Of a DNA stretch of 64,000 nt, positions 46,317-55,277 are shown piece after piece (positions within the stretch are counted from its first letter, which is position 1; the number at the start of each line of letters is the position of its first letter). The stretch is from assembly GCF_004762045.1 (NCBI RefSeq), contig NZ_SJOM01000007.1, forward strand, positions 2,353,655 to 2,417,654, given 5' to 3'. The notes beneath the pieces were generated by a model. That model made no database searches. It saw only the letters and a list, made by a program, of their open reading frames with translations, and was not told the origin of the DNA. The translations under genes were made by a program, and so were the position numbers. This stretch comes from Mycobacterium sp. DL99 (GTDB lineage Bacteria; Actinomycetota; Actinomycetes; Mycobacteriales; Mycobacteriaceae).

Positions 46317-47702
46317 ATGACTGTGACTCAAGAGTCCGCCGTGCTGCCCAACGGGTTGACCGTGGAGGCGGCGAAGGCCGAGGCCGCGCGGGCCTATGAA
46401 CTCGACCGCGCACACGTGTTCCACTCCTGGTCGGCGCAGGAGGAGATCTCGCCGATGACGATCACCGCCGCGCAGGGCTCCTACGTGTGGGACGGTGACG
46501 GCAACCGCTTGCTGGACTTCTCCTGCCAGTTGGTCAACACCAACATCGGCCACCAGCACCCGAAAGTTGTTGCCGCCATTGCCGAGCAGGCCGCCAAGCT
46601 GTGCACGGTGGCCCCGCAGTACGCCAATGCGGCCCGCTCGGAGGCGGCCCGGCTGATCGCCGAGCGCACCCCCGGCGATCTGAACAAGGTGTTCTTCACC
46701 AACGGCGGCGCCGACGCGGTCGAGCATGCGGTGCGCATGGCCCGTCTGCACACCGGCCGCTACAAGGTGCTGTCGCGGTACCGCGCCTACCACGGCGGCA
46801 CCGACACCGCGATCAACCTGACCGGTGATCCGCGGCGCTGGCCCAACGACCGCGGCAACGCCGGCGTCGTGCACTTCAACGGACCGTTCCTGTATCGCTC
46901 GTCGTTCTACGCCGAGACCGAGGAACAGGAATCCCAGCGCGCGCTGGAGTACCTCGACAAGATGATCCAGATGGAGGGCCCGTCCACCATCGCCGCGATC
47001 ATCCTGGAGTCGATCCCGGGTACTGCCGGCATCATGGTGCCCCCGCCCGGATACATGGCCGGGGTGCGGGAGATCTGCGATCGCTACGGCATCGTGTTCA
47101 TCGCCGACGAGGTGATGGCGGGATTCGGCCGCAGCGGAAAGTGGTTCTCCATCGACCACTTCGACGTGGTGCCCGATCTGCTCACCTTCGCCAAGGGCGT
47201 GAACTCCGGTTACGTGCCGCTCGGTGGTGTGGCGATCAGCCCGGCCATCTACGAGACGTTCGCGCATCGTTCCTACCCGGGTGGGCTGACCTACTCCGGT
47301 CATCCGCTGGCCACCGCGGCCGCCGTGGCGACCATCAACGCGATGGCCGACGAGGGCATGGTCGAGAACGCGGCCAAGATCGGTGCCGAGGTGCTGGCGC
47401 CGGGCCTGGCCGAGCTGGCCGCCAAGCACCGCAGCGTCGGCGAGGTGCGCGGCGCCGGTGTGTTCTGGGCCGTCGAACTGGTCGCGGATCAGCAGGCCCG
47501 GGAGCCGTTGGCGCCCTACGGTGGCTCCAGCCCGGCGATGAACGCCGTGATCGGCGCGTGCAAGGCCAACGGCCTGCTGCCGTTCGCCAACTTCAACCGC
47601 GTCCACGTGGTGCCGCCGTGCAACGTCACGGAGGAGGAGGCGCGCGAGGGTCTGGCGATCCTGGACAAGGCGCTCGACGTCGCCGATCAGCACACGAACT
47701 GA
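46317..47702 (+). CDS. Class III aminotransferase (beta-alanine/GABA type)
   Basis: A 461-residue PLP-dependent omega-aminotransferase. PLP Lys is in TFAKGVNSGYVPLGG near 285; IFTNGGADAVEHAVRMAR-like cofactor binding appears near 125 and IADEVMAGFGRSG near 262. ATG 13 nt after mmsA, so same operon. Members of this subgroup use beta-alanine, 4-aminobutyrate or taurine as amino donors. Placed with mmsA, beta-alanine to malonate semialdehyde is the most economical reading (inference). Confidence 0.9.
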   Translation: MTVTQESAVLPNGLTVEAAKAEAARAYELDRAHVFHSWSAQEEISPMTITAAQGSYVWDGDGNRLLDFSCQLVNTNIGHQHPKVVAAIAEQAAKLCTVAPQYANAARSEAARLIAERTPGDLNKVFFTNGGADAVEHAVRMARLHTGRYKVLSRYRAYHGGTDTAINLTGDPRRWPNDRGNAGVVHFNGPFLYRSSFYAETEEQESQRALEYLDKMIQMEGPSTIAAIILESIPGTAGIMVPPPGYMAGVREICDRYGIVFIADEVMAGFGRSGKWFSIDHFDVVPDLLTFAKGVNSGYVPLGGVAISPAIYETFAHRSYPGGLTYSGHPLATAAAVATINAMADEGMVENAAKIGAEVLAPGLAELAAKHRSVGEVRGAGVFWAVELVADQQAREPLAPYGGSSPAMNAVIGACKANGLLPFANFNRVHVVPPCNVTEEEAREGLAILDKALDVADQHTN

Positions 47703-47720
47703 TCTCTGGGGCTGCCCTTC

Positions 47721-47780
47721 ACTGAGACTGCGCTCAGGGACAAGAATCGCGAAAAATCTGTCCCTGAGTGCAGTCTCGGT
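47721..47780. terminator. Very long stem-loop after the aminotransferase gene
   Basis: Arms at 47721-47742 and 47759-47780 are complementary over 22 bp; the only two non-Watson-Crick positions are G-U pairs in RNA. The loop is 16 nt. GAGACTGC-CTCAGGGACA is the arm core. The stem is longer than needed for a terminator and lacks a perfect T-run (GTTTTAC follows), so a dispersed palindromic element is also possible. Confidence 0.6.
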
Positions 47781-47846
47781 GTGCGTTTTACACCGCTATT
47801 GCCCGGTTGAGCCCTGATCCGTAGCGCGAATTGGGACACTGGACCC

Positions 47847-48620
47847 GTGCGTTCACCTGCCCAGTGCTGGCTAACCGACATGGACGGCGTCCTGGTGCGC
47901 GAAGAATATGCGCTGCCGGGTGCCGCCGAATTCCTGCAGACATTGGCCGACAAGCAACGGCCGTTTCTGGTGCTGACCAACAACTCGATCTTCACGCCGC
48001 GTGATTTGGCCGCCCGTTTGGCGCGCTCGGGCTTGATCGTCCCCGAGGCGTCGATCTGGACGTCGGCCCTGGCGACGGCCGCGTTCCTCGATGATCAGCT
48101 GCCGGGGGGCTCGGCCTATGTGATCGGTGAGGCCGGGCTGACCACCGCCCTGCACGAGGCCGGTTACACCCTGACCGACATCGATCCGGACTACGTGGTG
48201 TTGGGTGAGACCCGCACGTATTCGTTCGAGGCGATCACCAAAGCCGTCCGGCTGATCCTCGGCGGTGCCCGGTTCATCGCCACCAACCCTGACGTCAGCG
48301 GCCCGTCGGCGGAGGGGCCGCTGCCCGCGACCGGGTCGGTGGCCGCGATGATCACCAAGGCCACCGGCCGCGATCCCTACTTCGTCGGCAAGCCCAATCC
48401 GATGATGTTCCGCAGCGCGCTCAATCGGATCGAGGCACACTCGGAGAACACCGTGATGGTGGGGGACCGGATGGACACCGATGTGGTGGCCGGGATCGAG
48501 GCGGGGCTGGACACCATCTTGGTGCTCACCGGTTCGACGTCGGTCGAGGACATCGAGCGTTATCCGTTCCGGCCCAGCCGGGTGCTGCCGTCGATCGCCG
48601 AGGCGATCGAGCTGATCTGA
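47847..48620 (+). CDS. HAD-superfamily phosphatase, NagD-like (class IIA)
   Basis: A 257-residue HAD hydrolase. Motif [11 protein letters not shown] near 11, motif II LTNNS near 45, motif III Lys in FVGKPNPMM and motif [12 protein letters not shown] near 211. NagD-type enzymes dephosphorylate nucleotides and sugar phosphates. GTG start. The gene ends one base before the start of the E1 gene, so they are probably in one operon even though the functions do not obviously connect. Confidence 0.88.
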   Translation: MRSPAQCWLTDMDGVLVREEYALPGAAEFLQTLADKQRPFLVLTNNSIFTPRDLAARLARSGLIVPEASIWTSALATAAFLDDQLPGGSAYVIGEAGLTTALHEAGYTLTDIDPDYVVLGETRTYSFEAITKAVRLILGGARFIATNPDVSGPSAEGPLPATGSVAAMITKATGRDPYFVGKPNPMMFRSALNRIEAHSENTVMVGDRMDTDVVAGIEAGLDTILVLTGSTSVEDIERYPFRPSRVLPSIAEAIELI

Positions 48621-48621
48621 G

Positions 48622-50769
48622 ATGACAATCGAGCCCATCGACTCGTATTTCACCGCGACGGTATCGGCGCTCAGCGCGCCGGGCCCCGGGGGAGTGCCGA
48701 CGCTGAACGTGCGGAATCCCTTGGAGCTCTTCGATGCTCAGCTGGGCAGCAGGCACCTGGACCTGGCCGCGCGTTGGCTGCGCTCACAGGGGCAGGGCTT
48801 CTACACCATCGGATCCTCCGGGCACGAGGGCAACGCCGCCGTCGCCGCGGCACTGCGCCCCAGCGATCCGGCGCTGCTGCACTACCGGTCGGGCGGCTTC
48901 TACCTGGCCCGCGCCGCGCAGGTCGACGGCTCTGATCCACTGCGTGACGTGCTGCTCGGGTTGGTGGCGGCCACCGCCGAACCGATCTCCGGTGGGCGGC
49001 ACAAGGTGTTCGGCCGTCACGACCTGAACATCATTCCGCAGACCTCCACCATTGCCTCACATCTGCCACGGTCGGTCGGGGTGGCGTTCTCGATCGCCCG
49101 CACCCGCAAGCTCGGTGTGACCTGCCCATGGCCGGAGGATGCGGTCACGGTGTGCAGCTTCGGGGACGCCTCGGCCAATCACTCGACGACTGTCGGCGCT
49201 GTCAACGCGGCCCTGCACGCCGCTTACCAGGGCCTGCCGATGCCGCTGCTGTTCGTCTGTGAGGACAACGGCATCGGGATCAGCACGCCGACGCCGCGCG
49301 GCTGGATCGCCCGCGCCTATGGGGACCGTGCGGGACTGAGGTACTTCGCGGCCGACGGCAGCGACCTTGTCGATGCGTTCGATACCGCACGCGCCGCGGC
49401 CGGTTGGGTCCGCCGCGAGCGCAAGCCTGCGTTCCTGCATCTGCGTACGGTGCGATTGATGGGACATGCAGGCACCGACTACGAACAGGCCTACCGGCGG
49501 CCCGCCGACATCGTTGCCGACTATGAGCGTGACCCGGTACTCAATACCGCGAGAACACTTGTTGCCCATGGCATCCTGACGCCAGAACAGGTGCTGCGAC
49601 GCTACGAGGCCAAGCGCGCCGAGGTGATCGACCTGGCGGGGGAGCTCTGCCGGTCTGCGCAGCTCGACAGCGCGACGGCGGTGATGCAACCGCTGCGCGA
49701 AACGCTCGACGACGCCCGGGCGGTGTCCGTCGCCGTCCCGGGAGAGCCCGGTGGGCCGCCACTGACCCTGGCTCTCGCCATCAACCGGGCCCTCAAGGAT
49801 GTGCTGGCGCAGCACCCGGAGGCGATCGCGTTCGGTGAGGACATCGCCCGCAAGGGTGGGGTCTACGGGGTGACCCGCGGCCTGCAGGCTGCTGCCGGAC
49901 CCGCGCGGGTATTCGACACCCTGCTTGACGAACAAACGATTCTCGGCCTGGCCTTGGGAGCGGGTGTCTCGGGCCTGCTGCCGATCCCGGAGATCCAGTA
50001 CCTGGCCTATCTGCACAACGCCGCCGACCAGATCCGCGGCGAGGGAGCCACGCTGCAGTTCTTCTCCAACCGGCAGTACCGCAACCCGATGGTGGTGCGG
50101 ATCGCGGGCTACGGCTACCAGAAGGGATTCGGCGGTCATTTCCACAACGACGACTCGATCGCGGCGATCCGCGACATCCCCGGAGTGGTGATCGCCTCGC
50201 CGGCCCGGCCCGACGATGCCGCGGCGATGCTGCACACGTGTGTTGCCGCAGCGAAAAGTGCTGGCGTGGTGTGTATTTACCTCGAACCGATCGCGCTGTA
50301 TCACACCAAGGACCTCTACGAGGACGGCGACCAGCAGTGGCCGGCGCCCTACCCTGGGGAGCCGGTACAAATCGGCCGGGCCCGCACCTACGGCGACGGC
50401 ACTGATCTGACCATCCTGACGTTCGGGAACGGACTGTGGATGAGCCTTCGGGTGGCCCGTCGGTTGGCCGAGGCCGGCATCGCGGCCCGTGTGGTCGACT
50501 TGCGTTGGCTGTCGCCGCTGCCGGTCGAGGACATGCTGCGCGAGGCGGACACGACCGGCCGGGTGCTCATCGTCGATGAGACCCGCCGTACCGGGGGTGT
50601 GGGTGAAGGGGTGCTGGCCGAACTGGTCGACCACGGCTTCACCGGCCGGGTGCAGCGGGTGGCCAGTGCCGACAGCTTCATCCCACTCGGCGATGCCGCA
50701 CTGGAGGTGCTGTTGTCCGAGGACACCATCGAGGGCGCCGCGGTGAAACTGGTCGGTGAACGGGCTTGA
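48622..50769 (+). CDS. Fused alpha-beta 2-oxoacid dehydrogenase E1 component
   Basis: A 715-residue thiamine-diphosphate enzyme in which E1 alpha (about 1-370) and E1 beta (about 390-715) are joined in one chain. The cofactor motif begins GDASANHSTT at 181 and ends CEDNG. The beta part has FGEDIARKGGVYGVTRGL, the E1-beta signature. This pattern fits branched-chain or acetoin-type E1 (decarboxylates a 2-oxoacid and acylates lipoate), but no E2 or E3 gene is in the neighbourhood, so it either borrows them or acts on its own. ATG start; HAD gene upstream, CoA transferase downstream. Confidence 0.87.
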   Translation: MTIEPIDSYFTATVSALSAPGPGGVPTLNVRNPLELFDAQLGSRHLDLAARWLRSQGQGFYTIGSSGHEGNAAVAAALRPSDPALLHYRSGGFYLARAAQVDGSDPLRDVLLGLVAATAEPISGGRHKVFGRHDLNIIPQTSTIASHLPRSVGVAFSIARTRKLGVTCPWPEDAVTVCSFGDASANHSTTVGAVNAALHAAYQGLPMPLLFVCEDNGIGISTPTPRGWIARAYGDRAGLRYFAADGSDLVDAFDTARAAAGWVRRERKPAFLHLRTVRLMGHAGTDYEQAYRRPADIVADYERDPVLNTARTLVAHGILTPEQVLRRYEAKRAEVIDLAGELCRSAQLDSATAVMQPLRETLDDARAVSVAVPGEPGGPPLTLALAINRALKDVLAQHPEAIAFGEDIARKGGVYGVTRGLQAAAGPARVFDTLLDEQTILGLALGAGVSGLLPIPEIQYLAYLHNAADQIRGEGATLQFFSNRQYRNPMVVRIAGYGYQKGFGGHFHNDDSIAAIRDIPGVVIASPARPDDAAAMLHTCVAAAKSAGVVCIYLEPIALYHTKDLYEDGDQQWPAPYPGEPVQIGRARTYGDGTDLTILTFGNGLWMSLRVARRLAEAGIAARVVDLRWLSPLPVEDMLREADTTGRVLIVDETRRTGGVGEGVLAELVDHGFTGRVQRVASADSFIPLGDAALEVLLSEDTIEGAAVKLVGERA

Positions 50770-50781
50770 TAGCTTGACCGA

Positions 50782-52011
50782 ATGGCAGAACCTGTGACGC
50801 CGGATCAGACCCGTCCGCTGGCCGGGGTGCGCATCATCGAGATCTCCAGCTTCGTCGCCGTGCCGCTGGCCGGCATGACCCTTGCCCAGTTGGGTGCCGA
50901 GGTAGTGCGGGTGGATCCCATCGGGGGAGCTGCCGACTATCACCGCTGGCCGCTCACCGATGGCGGCGACAGCATCTACTGGGCCGGCCTGAACAAGGGC
51001 AAGCGCTCGCTGGCCGCCGATATGCGCTCACCTGAGGGACAGCAACTGGTGCAGCGGCTGATCGCCGAGGCCGGCGTACTCATCACGAATGTGGCTGGAC
51101 GGCAATGGCATTCGTACGATGTCCTGTCCGCGTTACGCCCCGACCTGATCCACGTCGAGGTGTCGGGGCGCGCCGACGGCGGCACCGGGGTGGATTACAC
51201 GGTCAACGCCGGGTTGGGCTTCCCGATGGTCACGGGGCCTGCGCAGTTGGCCACCCCGGTCAACCATGTGCTGCCGGCCTGGGATGTGAGCTGCGGGTTG
51301 TATGTGGCGCTGGCAGTCAGTGCCGCACTGCGCCACCGCGATTCCACTGGTGCGGGCGCACGGATCAGCATTCCCCTGGAGAACGTCGCACTCGCCACGG
51401 CGGGCAATCTCGGATTCCTGACCGAGGTGATGATCAACGGCACCGGCCGCGAACGGCTCGGCAACACCCTGTACGGCACCTACGGGCAGAACTTCACCAG
51501 CAGCGACGGCGTCGGCTTCATGCTCGTGGCGCTGACCGGCCGGCATTTCCGCGACCTCACCGAGGTCACCGGGACCACCAAAGCCGTTGCCGCCCTTGCC
51601 GAGGCATTCGGGGCCGACTTCAGCGACGAAGGTCAGCGCTACACCCACCGCGACGCCCTGACCGGCCTATTTACTCTCTGGTTCAGCGAGCGCACCGCCG
51701 AGGAGATCAGCGCGGCGCTCTCGGGTACCTCGGTGCTGTGGGAGCGGTACCGCAGCTTCGCCGAAGTTGCCGTCAACGAGCGGGTGGTCGCCAACCCGCT
51801 GTTCACCCCACTGGAGCAACCCCGCATCGGTACGTACCTGGCACCGGGTCTGCCCGTATCGATCGGTGGGATATACCCGCCCGCGGTCCCCGCGCCCGCA
51901 CTCGGGGATGACACCACCGCCGTACTGGCCGAGCACCTCGGGCTGGGTGCCGACGAGATCGTGGCGCTGACCGAATCCGGCACCGTCGCAACGGGTACCG
52001 ACGAACGGTGA
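50782..52011 (+). CDS. Class III CoA-transferase, resembling mesaconyl-CoA C1-C4 CoA transferase (Mct)
   Basis: A 409-residue CaiB/BaiF-family protein. Several stretches match, from memory, the 2-methylfumaryl-CoA isomerase (Mct) of the Chloroflexus 3-hydroxypropionate cycle: FVAVPLAGMTLAQLGAEVVR, YWAGLNKGKRS, GVDYTVNAGLGFPM and PVNHVLPAWD with the catalytic Asp at 168. Mct moves CoA within mesaconyl-CoA. ATG start 13 nt after the E1 gene; the stop overlaps the thioesterase start (GTGA). A general acyl-CoA transferase is the cautious reading. Confidence 0.8.
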   Translation: MAEPVTPDQTRPLAGVRIIEISSFVAVPLAGMTLAQLGAEVVRVDPIGGAADYHRWPLTDGGDSIYWAGLNKGKRSLAADMRSPEGQQLVQRLIAEAGVLITNVAGRQWHSYDVLSALRPDLIHVEVSGRADGGTGVDYTVNAGLGFPMVTGPAQLATPVNHVLPAWDVSCGLYVALAVSAALRHRDSTGAGARISIPLENVALATAGNLGFLTEVMINGTGRERLGNTLYGTYGQNFTSSDGVGFMLVALTGRHFRDLTEVTGTTKAVAALAEAFGADFSDEGQRYTHRDALTGLFTLWFSERTAEEISAALSGTSVLWERYRSFAEVAVNERVVANPLFTPLEQPRIGTYLAPGLPVSIGGIYPPAVPAPALGDDTTAVLAEHLGLGADEIVALTESGTVATGTDER

Positions 52012-52832
52012 GCACACTGCTGACGCTGTTGGACGTACGGGCCGACGCCGAAACCAGCACCGTGGCCGAGGTCGCTGTCTTCACCGGACAGGCCAGCGGT
52101 CCGGCCGGCAAGCGGGCCTATGGCGGTCTGCTGGCCGCGCAGAGCCTGGCGGCCGCCTGCCGGACTGTGGGCGATGACCGGGCGCCGACCAACATGCACC
52201 TGCAGTTCCTGCGCGGCGGGGACGCCGGGGAGGCGGTCGAGCACCGCGTGCACCGGGTGTATGACGGGCGCACCGCCTCGGCCCGGCGCGTCGAGTCGTA
52301 TGAGCACGGCCGCATGCTGACGACGGCAACGGTGTCGTTCGCGACGGCGCTTGCCGGACCCGAGCACGGGTTGGGGGCGATGCCGCACGATCCAGAGGTC
52401 CTGTCGTGCACCGGCCCGCCCGGACCGGCGCCGTCCCTGCCTCTCGACGAGTTCGACATTCGCATCGCCGACGACGGGGCGGGCGACGAGTTCGTGCGCC
52501 GGATGTGGTGGCGGGTCACCACCGACCTGCCCGACGATCCGTTGGTGCACACGCTGATCGCGGTGTACATCACCGACCTGTACGGCATCGATCCGGCGTT
52601 GGCCGTGCACGGGCACAGCATGCGTTCGCGCAGTCACCGCAGTGGCACGACGGATTCGTCGATCTGGTTTCACCGTCCGGTGCGCGCCGGGGAGTGGAAT
52701 CTGCTGGAGTCGCGCTCACCGGCTGCCGCGCGGGGCCGCGGCCTGATCACGTCGAGCCTGTTGCGCTCCGACGGTGCAGTCGCCGCCACCCTGGTGCAGG
52801 AGGGGCTGGTCGCCGAGCGCGATCCGGCGTGA
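52008..52832 (+). CDS. Acyl-CoA thioesterase II (TesB-like)
   Basis: A 274-residue double-hotdog thioesterase. N-terminal hotdog with KRAYGGLLAAQSLAAACRTV and the TesB-type second half FVRRMWWRV, LIAVYITDLYGIDPAL, SSIWFHRPVRAGEW. GTG start overlapping the CoA-transferase stop, so it is coupled. It would hydrolyse the product of the upstream acyl-CoA steps. The last 117 nt overlap, on the other strand, the end of the adenylation-acyltransferase gene. Confidence 0.9.
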   Translation: MSTLLTLLDVRADAETSTVAEVAVFTGQASGPAGKRAYGGLLAAQSLAAACRTVGDDRAPTNMHLQFLRGGDAGEAVEHRVHRVYDGRTASARRVESYEHGRMLTTATVSFATALAGPEHGLGAMPHDPEVLSCTGPPGPAPSLPLDEFDIRIADDGAGDEFVRRMWWRVTTDLPDDPLVHTLIAVYITDLYGIDPALAVHGHSMRSRSHRSGTTDSSIWFHRPVRAGEWNLLESRSPAAARGRGLITSSLLRSDGAVAATLVQEGLVAERDPA

Positions 52833-55277
52833 GGTTCTGCCCGCCAACTGCTTCCGTGTCACGTTCACGAGGTACGTGAGTGCCACGCCCACGATCAGTG
52901 CGGCCAGCACCCCGATCACCCGGTGGTCACCGAACAGCGGGTAGATCTGATAGTGGGTGAGGTAGATGTACAGCGACGCCTCGGCCAGCAACCCGCAGCC
53001 TGCCGCCACCACGGCGGGACAGCGCACCGCGGGCAGCCAGATCAGCAGCACGAACCCCGCCAGCACCAGGGTTTCTCGGCCACTGTTGCCGAAGTAGCCG
53101 TGCAACCCGATCGCGAGCACCACCGTGACGATCATCCGCTGCCAGGTGGCTGTGGCCTTGGCCGCCGCCCATCCGGCCGCGAAGAACCAGAACGCCAGCA
53201 CCGTGAACCAGGCTTCGCGACCCAACCCGAAACCGGGTAGGTCGTAACGCAATACCAGCCCCACCGCCAGGAACGCCGCGGCGAAGGCGAACGGGCGGCG
53301 TCGCTCCAGCCGGTCGGCTCCCGGCAGCGCGCACACCACGGTCAGCGCCACCAGGATCCAGAACAGCACCTCGACGAACCACAACCGCCCGGCGGTCATG
53401 CTGTCGTGTGGCCCGAGGAACTTGTTGGCCAGCAACAGGTTCGACGCGTGGTAGTCGTCGGTGAGGATCAGCGCGACGGCGACCCACACGATCGAGGGCA
53501 CCGCGATCCAGGCGATCGTGTTGCGCAGGTGACGCAACCGGGTCGACCGTGGCACCGGTGTCAGGCAGAACCGGCCGAAGTTGTAGCCGGCCACCCCCAG
53601 CAGAATGTGCGCACCGCCCCACAGCGCGAACAACTCGGCGTGCGAGCCGACGATGAGAACGATGGCCGCAGCCCGTAGGGCGACGCTGGTTTCCACGGTC
53701 GCCCATCGGCGCAGACGCGGTGGGCCGCTGCGCTCCAGTTCCCGCAGCGGAATCCGGTGCCAGTCCTTCGGCAACCCTCCCAGGGCGCGTTCGAGCCGAA
53801 CCGACATCGTCACATAGGTCAGTGAGTTACCGCCGAGGTCGACGAAGCTGGCGTTGCGGTCGATGGATTCGGCAGGGATATGCAGGACCGCGGCGAACAG
53901 TCTCCTCAGATCCGTGACCTCGGCGACGGGCGGTCCGGCGGCCAACGTGCGCACCGCGGCGTAATCGGGCTTGCCCGAGACCAACCGGGGCAGCTCGGCG
54001 ACGAGCGCAGCCCGCACCGCTCCGGCCGGCACACCCGCCAGGGTGGCGGTCAACTGCTGAACGTCGTAGGCGGTGGCCGTACCGGTGCCGACGGCTGCCA
54101 CCGCGAGAGTCTCGCCCTCTTCCGTGCACAACGCCGTCACTCCGTGCTCGGCCAGGGTGGTTTGCAGACGGTCCAGGTCGATGCGCAGTCCGAACAGTTT
54201 CACGAACCGGCCACTGCGGCCGATGATCTCATAGTGGCCGTCAGGCGTGCACCGCGCGATGTCGCCGGTGCGCAGCTCTTCGACGGTGGCACCCAGGGCC
54301 AGATCCTCGGGCCGCTGCGCGTACCCGAGCATCACATTGGTGCCGCGGTAGACCAGTTCGCCGGTACCGTCTGGCCATGCGGCGCCGGGGCGGATGGACA
54401 GGCTGCCGCCTGGGATCGCACGGCCGATGGATTCAGGATGTGACAGGGCCAATTCCGGTGGCAGATAGGCCATCCGGGCGGTCGCCTCGGTGGCCCCGTA
54501 CATCACGAACAGCTGCCAGCCGCGGCGGCGTCCCAGCGCTGCGTAACGACGCACCCGATCGGGTGCCATCTGTCCGCCCGCCTGGGTGATGTACCGCAGG
54601 TGGGGTAGGTCCATGCTGTCGAAGCCGATCCGGTCGAGCAGCTCGAACGTGTGGGGCACCCCCGCGAAGGTGGTGGCACGGTGGCGGGTGAACTGGTCCC
54701 AGAACTCGTCATCGACCACCGAGCGATCCGTGAGGATCAGGCCCGCACCGCGCAGCAGATGGCTGTTGACCACCGAAAGGCCGTAACAGTAGGACAGTGG
54801 CAATGTGGTTGCGGCCCGGTCAGTTTCACTGATGTCGAGGTACTCGGCGATGGCGGCGGCATTGCCGGCCAGGTTGGTGTGTGACAGTCGGACCAGCTTC
54901 GGTGACCCGGTGCTGCCCGAAGTCGACATCAGCAGCGCAAGGTCGTCGTGCAGCCGGTGTGTGCTGTGGGTGCGCCGGTGGTGGATGCCCCCGGCGTCGA
55001 TCACGGTGTCGGGGGAGTAGGTCCGCAGGATCTCGCGGTGATCGCCGCCGGTGGGTACCGGCAGGGCTACGTGGCCGCCGGCGAGTGCGCCCAGGTAGTG
55101 CATGAGGGTGGGCAGGTCGTTGCGTGCTTCGAGTAGCACGAGCCGACGTTCGCGGCCCAGCGCCGCCGAGGCCTGCGACACCAGATCGGCAAGAGTCGCG
55201 TAGTTGACCTGTTGGGTCTCGGTCACCACCGCGATCCGGTCACCGTGGGCCGCCAACGCCTCGACGATGTGCCTCAA
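52716..55277 (-). CDS. Adenylation / carrier-protein / membrane acyltransferase fusion
   Basis: An 853-residue three-part protein. Residues 1-440: ANL adenylation domain with STSGSTGSPK at 118-127, YGATEATARM near 260, RTGDIARC near 336 and catalytic Lys436 in SGKPDY. Residues about 455-505: acyl/peptidyl carrier domain with the phosphopantetheine Ser485 in DLGGNSL. Residues about 530-815: about ten membrane helices of the acyltransferase-3 type (LIVGSHAELFALWGGAHILLG). It could activate an acid or amino acid, load it and transfer it across or at the membrane. TTG start overlapping the stop of the ABC ATPase (TTGA). The last about 39 codons are antisense to the thioesterase and probably dispensable. 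Substrate unknown. Confidence 0.85.
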   Translation of the reverse strand: MRHIVEALAAHGDRIAVVTETQQVNYATLADLVSQASAALGRERRLVLLEARNDLPTLMHYLGALAGGHVALPVPTGGDHREILRTYSPDTVIDAGGIHHRRTHSTHRLHDDLALLMSTSGSTGSPKLVRLSHTNLAGNAAAIAEYLDISETDRAATTLPLSYCYGLSVVNSHLLRGAGLILTDRSVVDDEFWDQFTRHRATTFAGVPHTFELLDRIGFDSMDLPHLRYITQAGGQMAPDRVRRYAALGRRRGWQLFVMYGATEATARMAYLPPELALSHPESIGRAIPGGSLSIRPGAAWPDGTGELVYRGTNVMLGYAQRPEDLALGATVEELRTGDIARCTPDGHYEIIGRSGRFVKLFGLRIDLDRLQTTLAEHGVTALCTEEGETLAVAAVGTGTATAYDVQQLTATLAGVPAGAVRAALVAELPRLVSGKPDYAAVRTLAAGPPVAEVTDLRRLFAAVLHIPAESIDRNASFVDLGGNSLTYVTMSVRLERALGGLPKDWHRIPLRELERSGPPRLRRWATVETSVALRAAAIVLIVGSHAELFALWGGAHILLGVAGYNFGRFCLTPVPRSTRLRHLRNTIAWIAVPSIVWVAVALILTDDYHASNLLLANKFLGPHDSMTAGRLWFVEVLFWILVALTVVCALPGADRLERRRPFAFAAAFLAVGLVLRYDLPGFGLGREAWFTVLAFWFFAAGWAAAKATATWQRMIVTVVLAIGLHGYFGNSGRETLVLAGFVLLIWLPAVRCPAVVAAGCGLLAEASLYIYLTHYQIYPLFGDHRVIGVLAALIVGVALTYLVNVTRKQLAGRTSRRIALGDQPLLHQGGGDCTVGAQQARRDQAAAPRGSR

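Noticed and set aside
49057..50943. A 628-codon minus-strand frame opposite the E1 gene
   Set aside because: Shadow composition and complete overlap with a clear thiamine-diphosphate enzyme.
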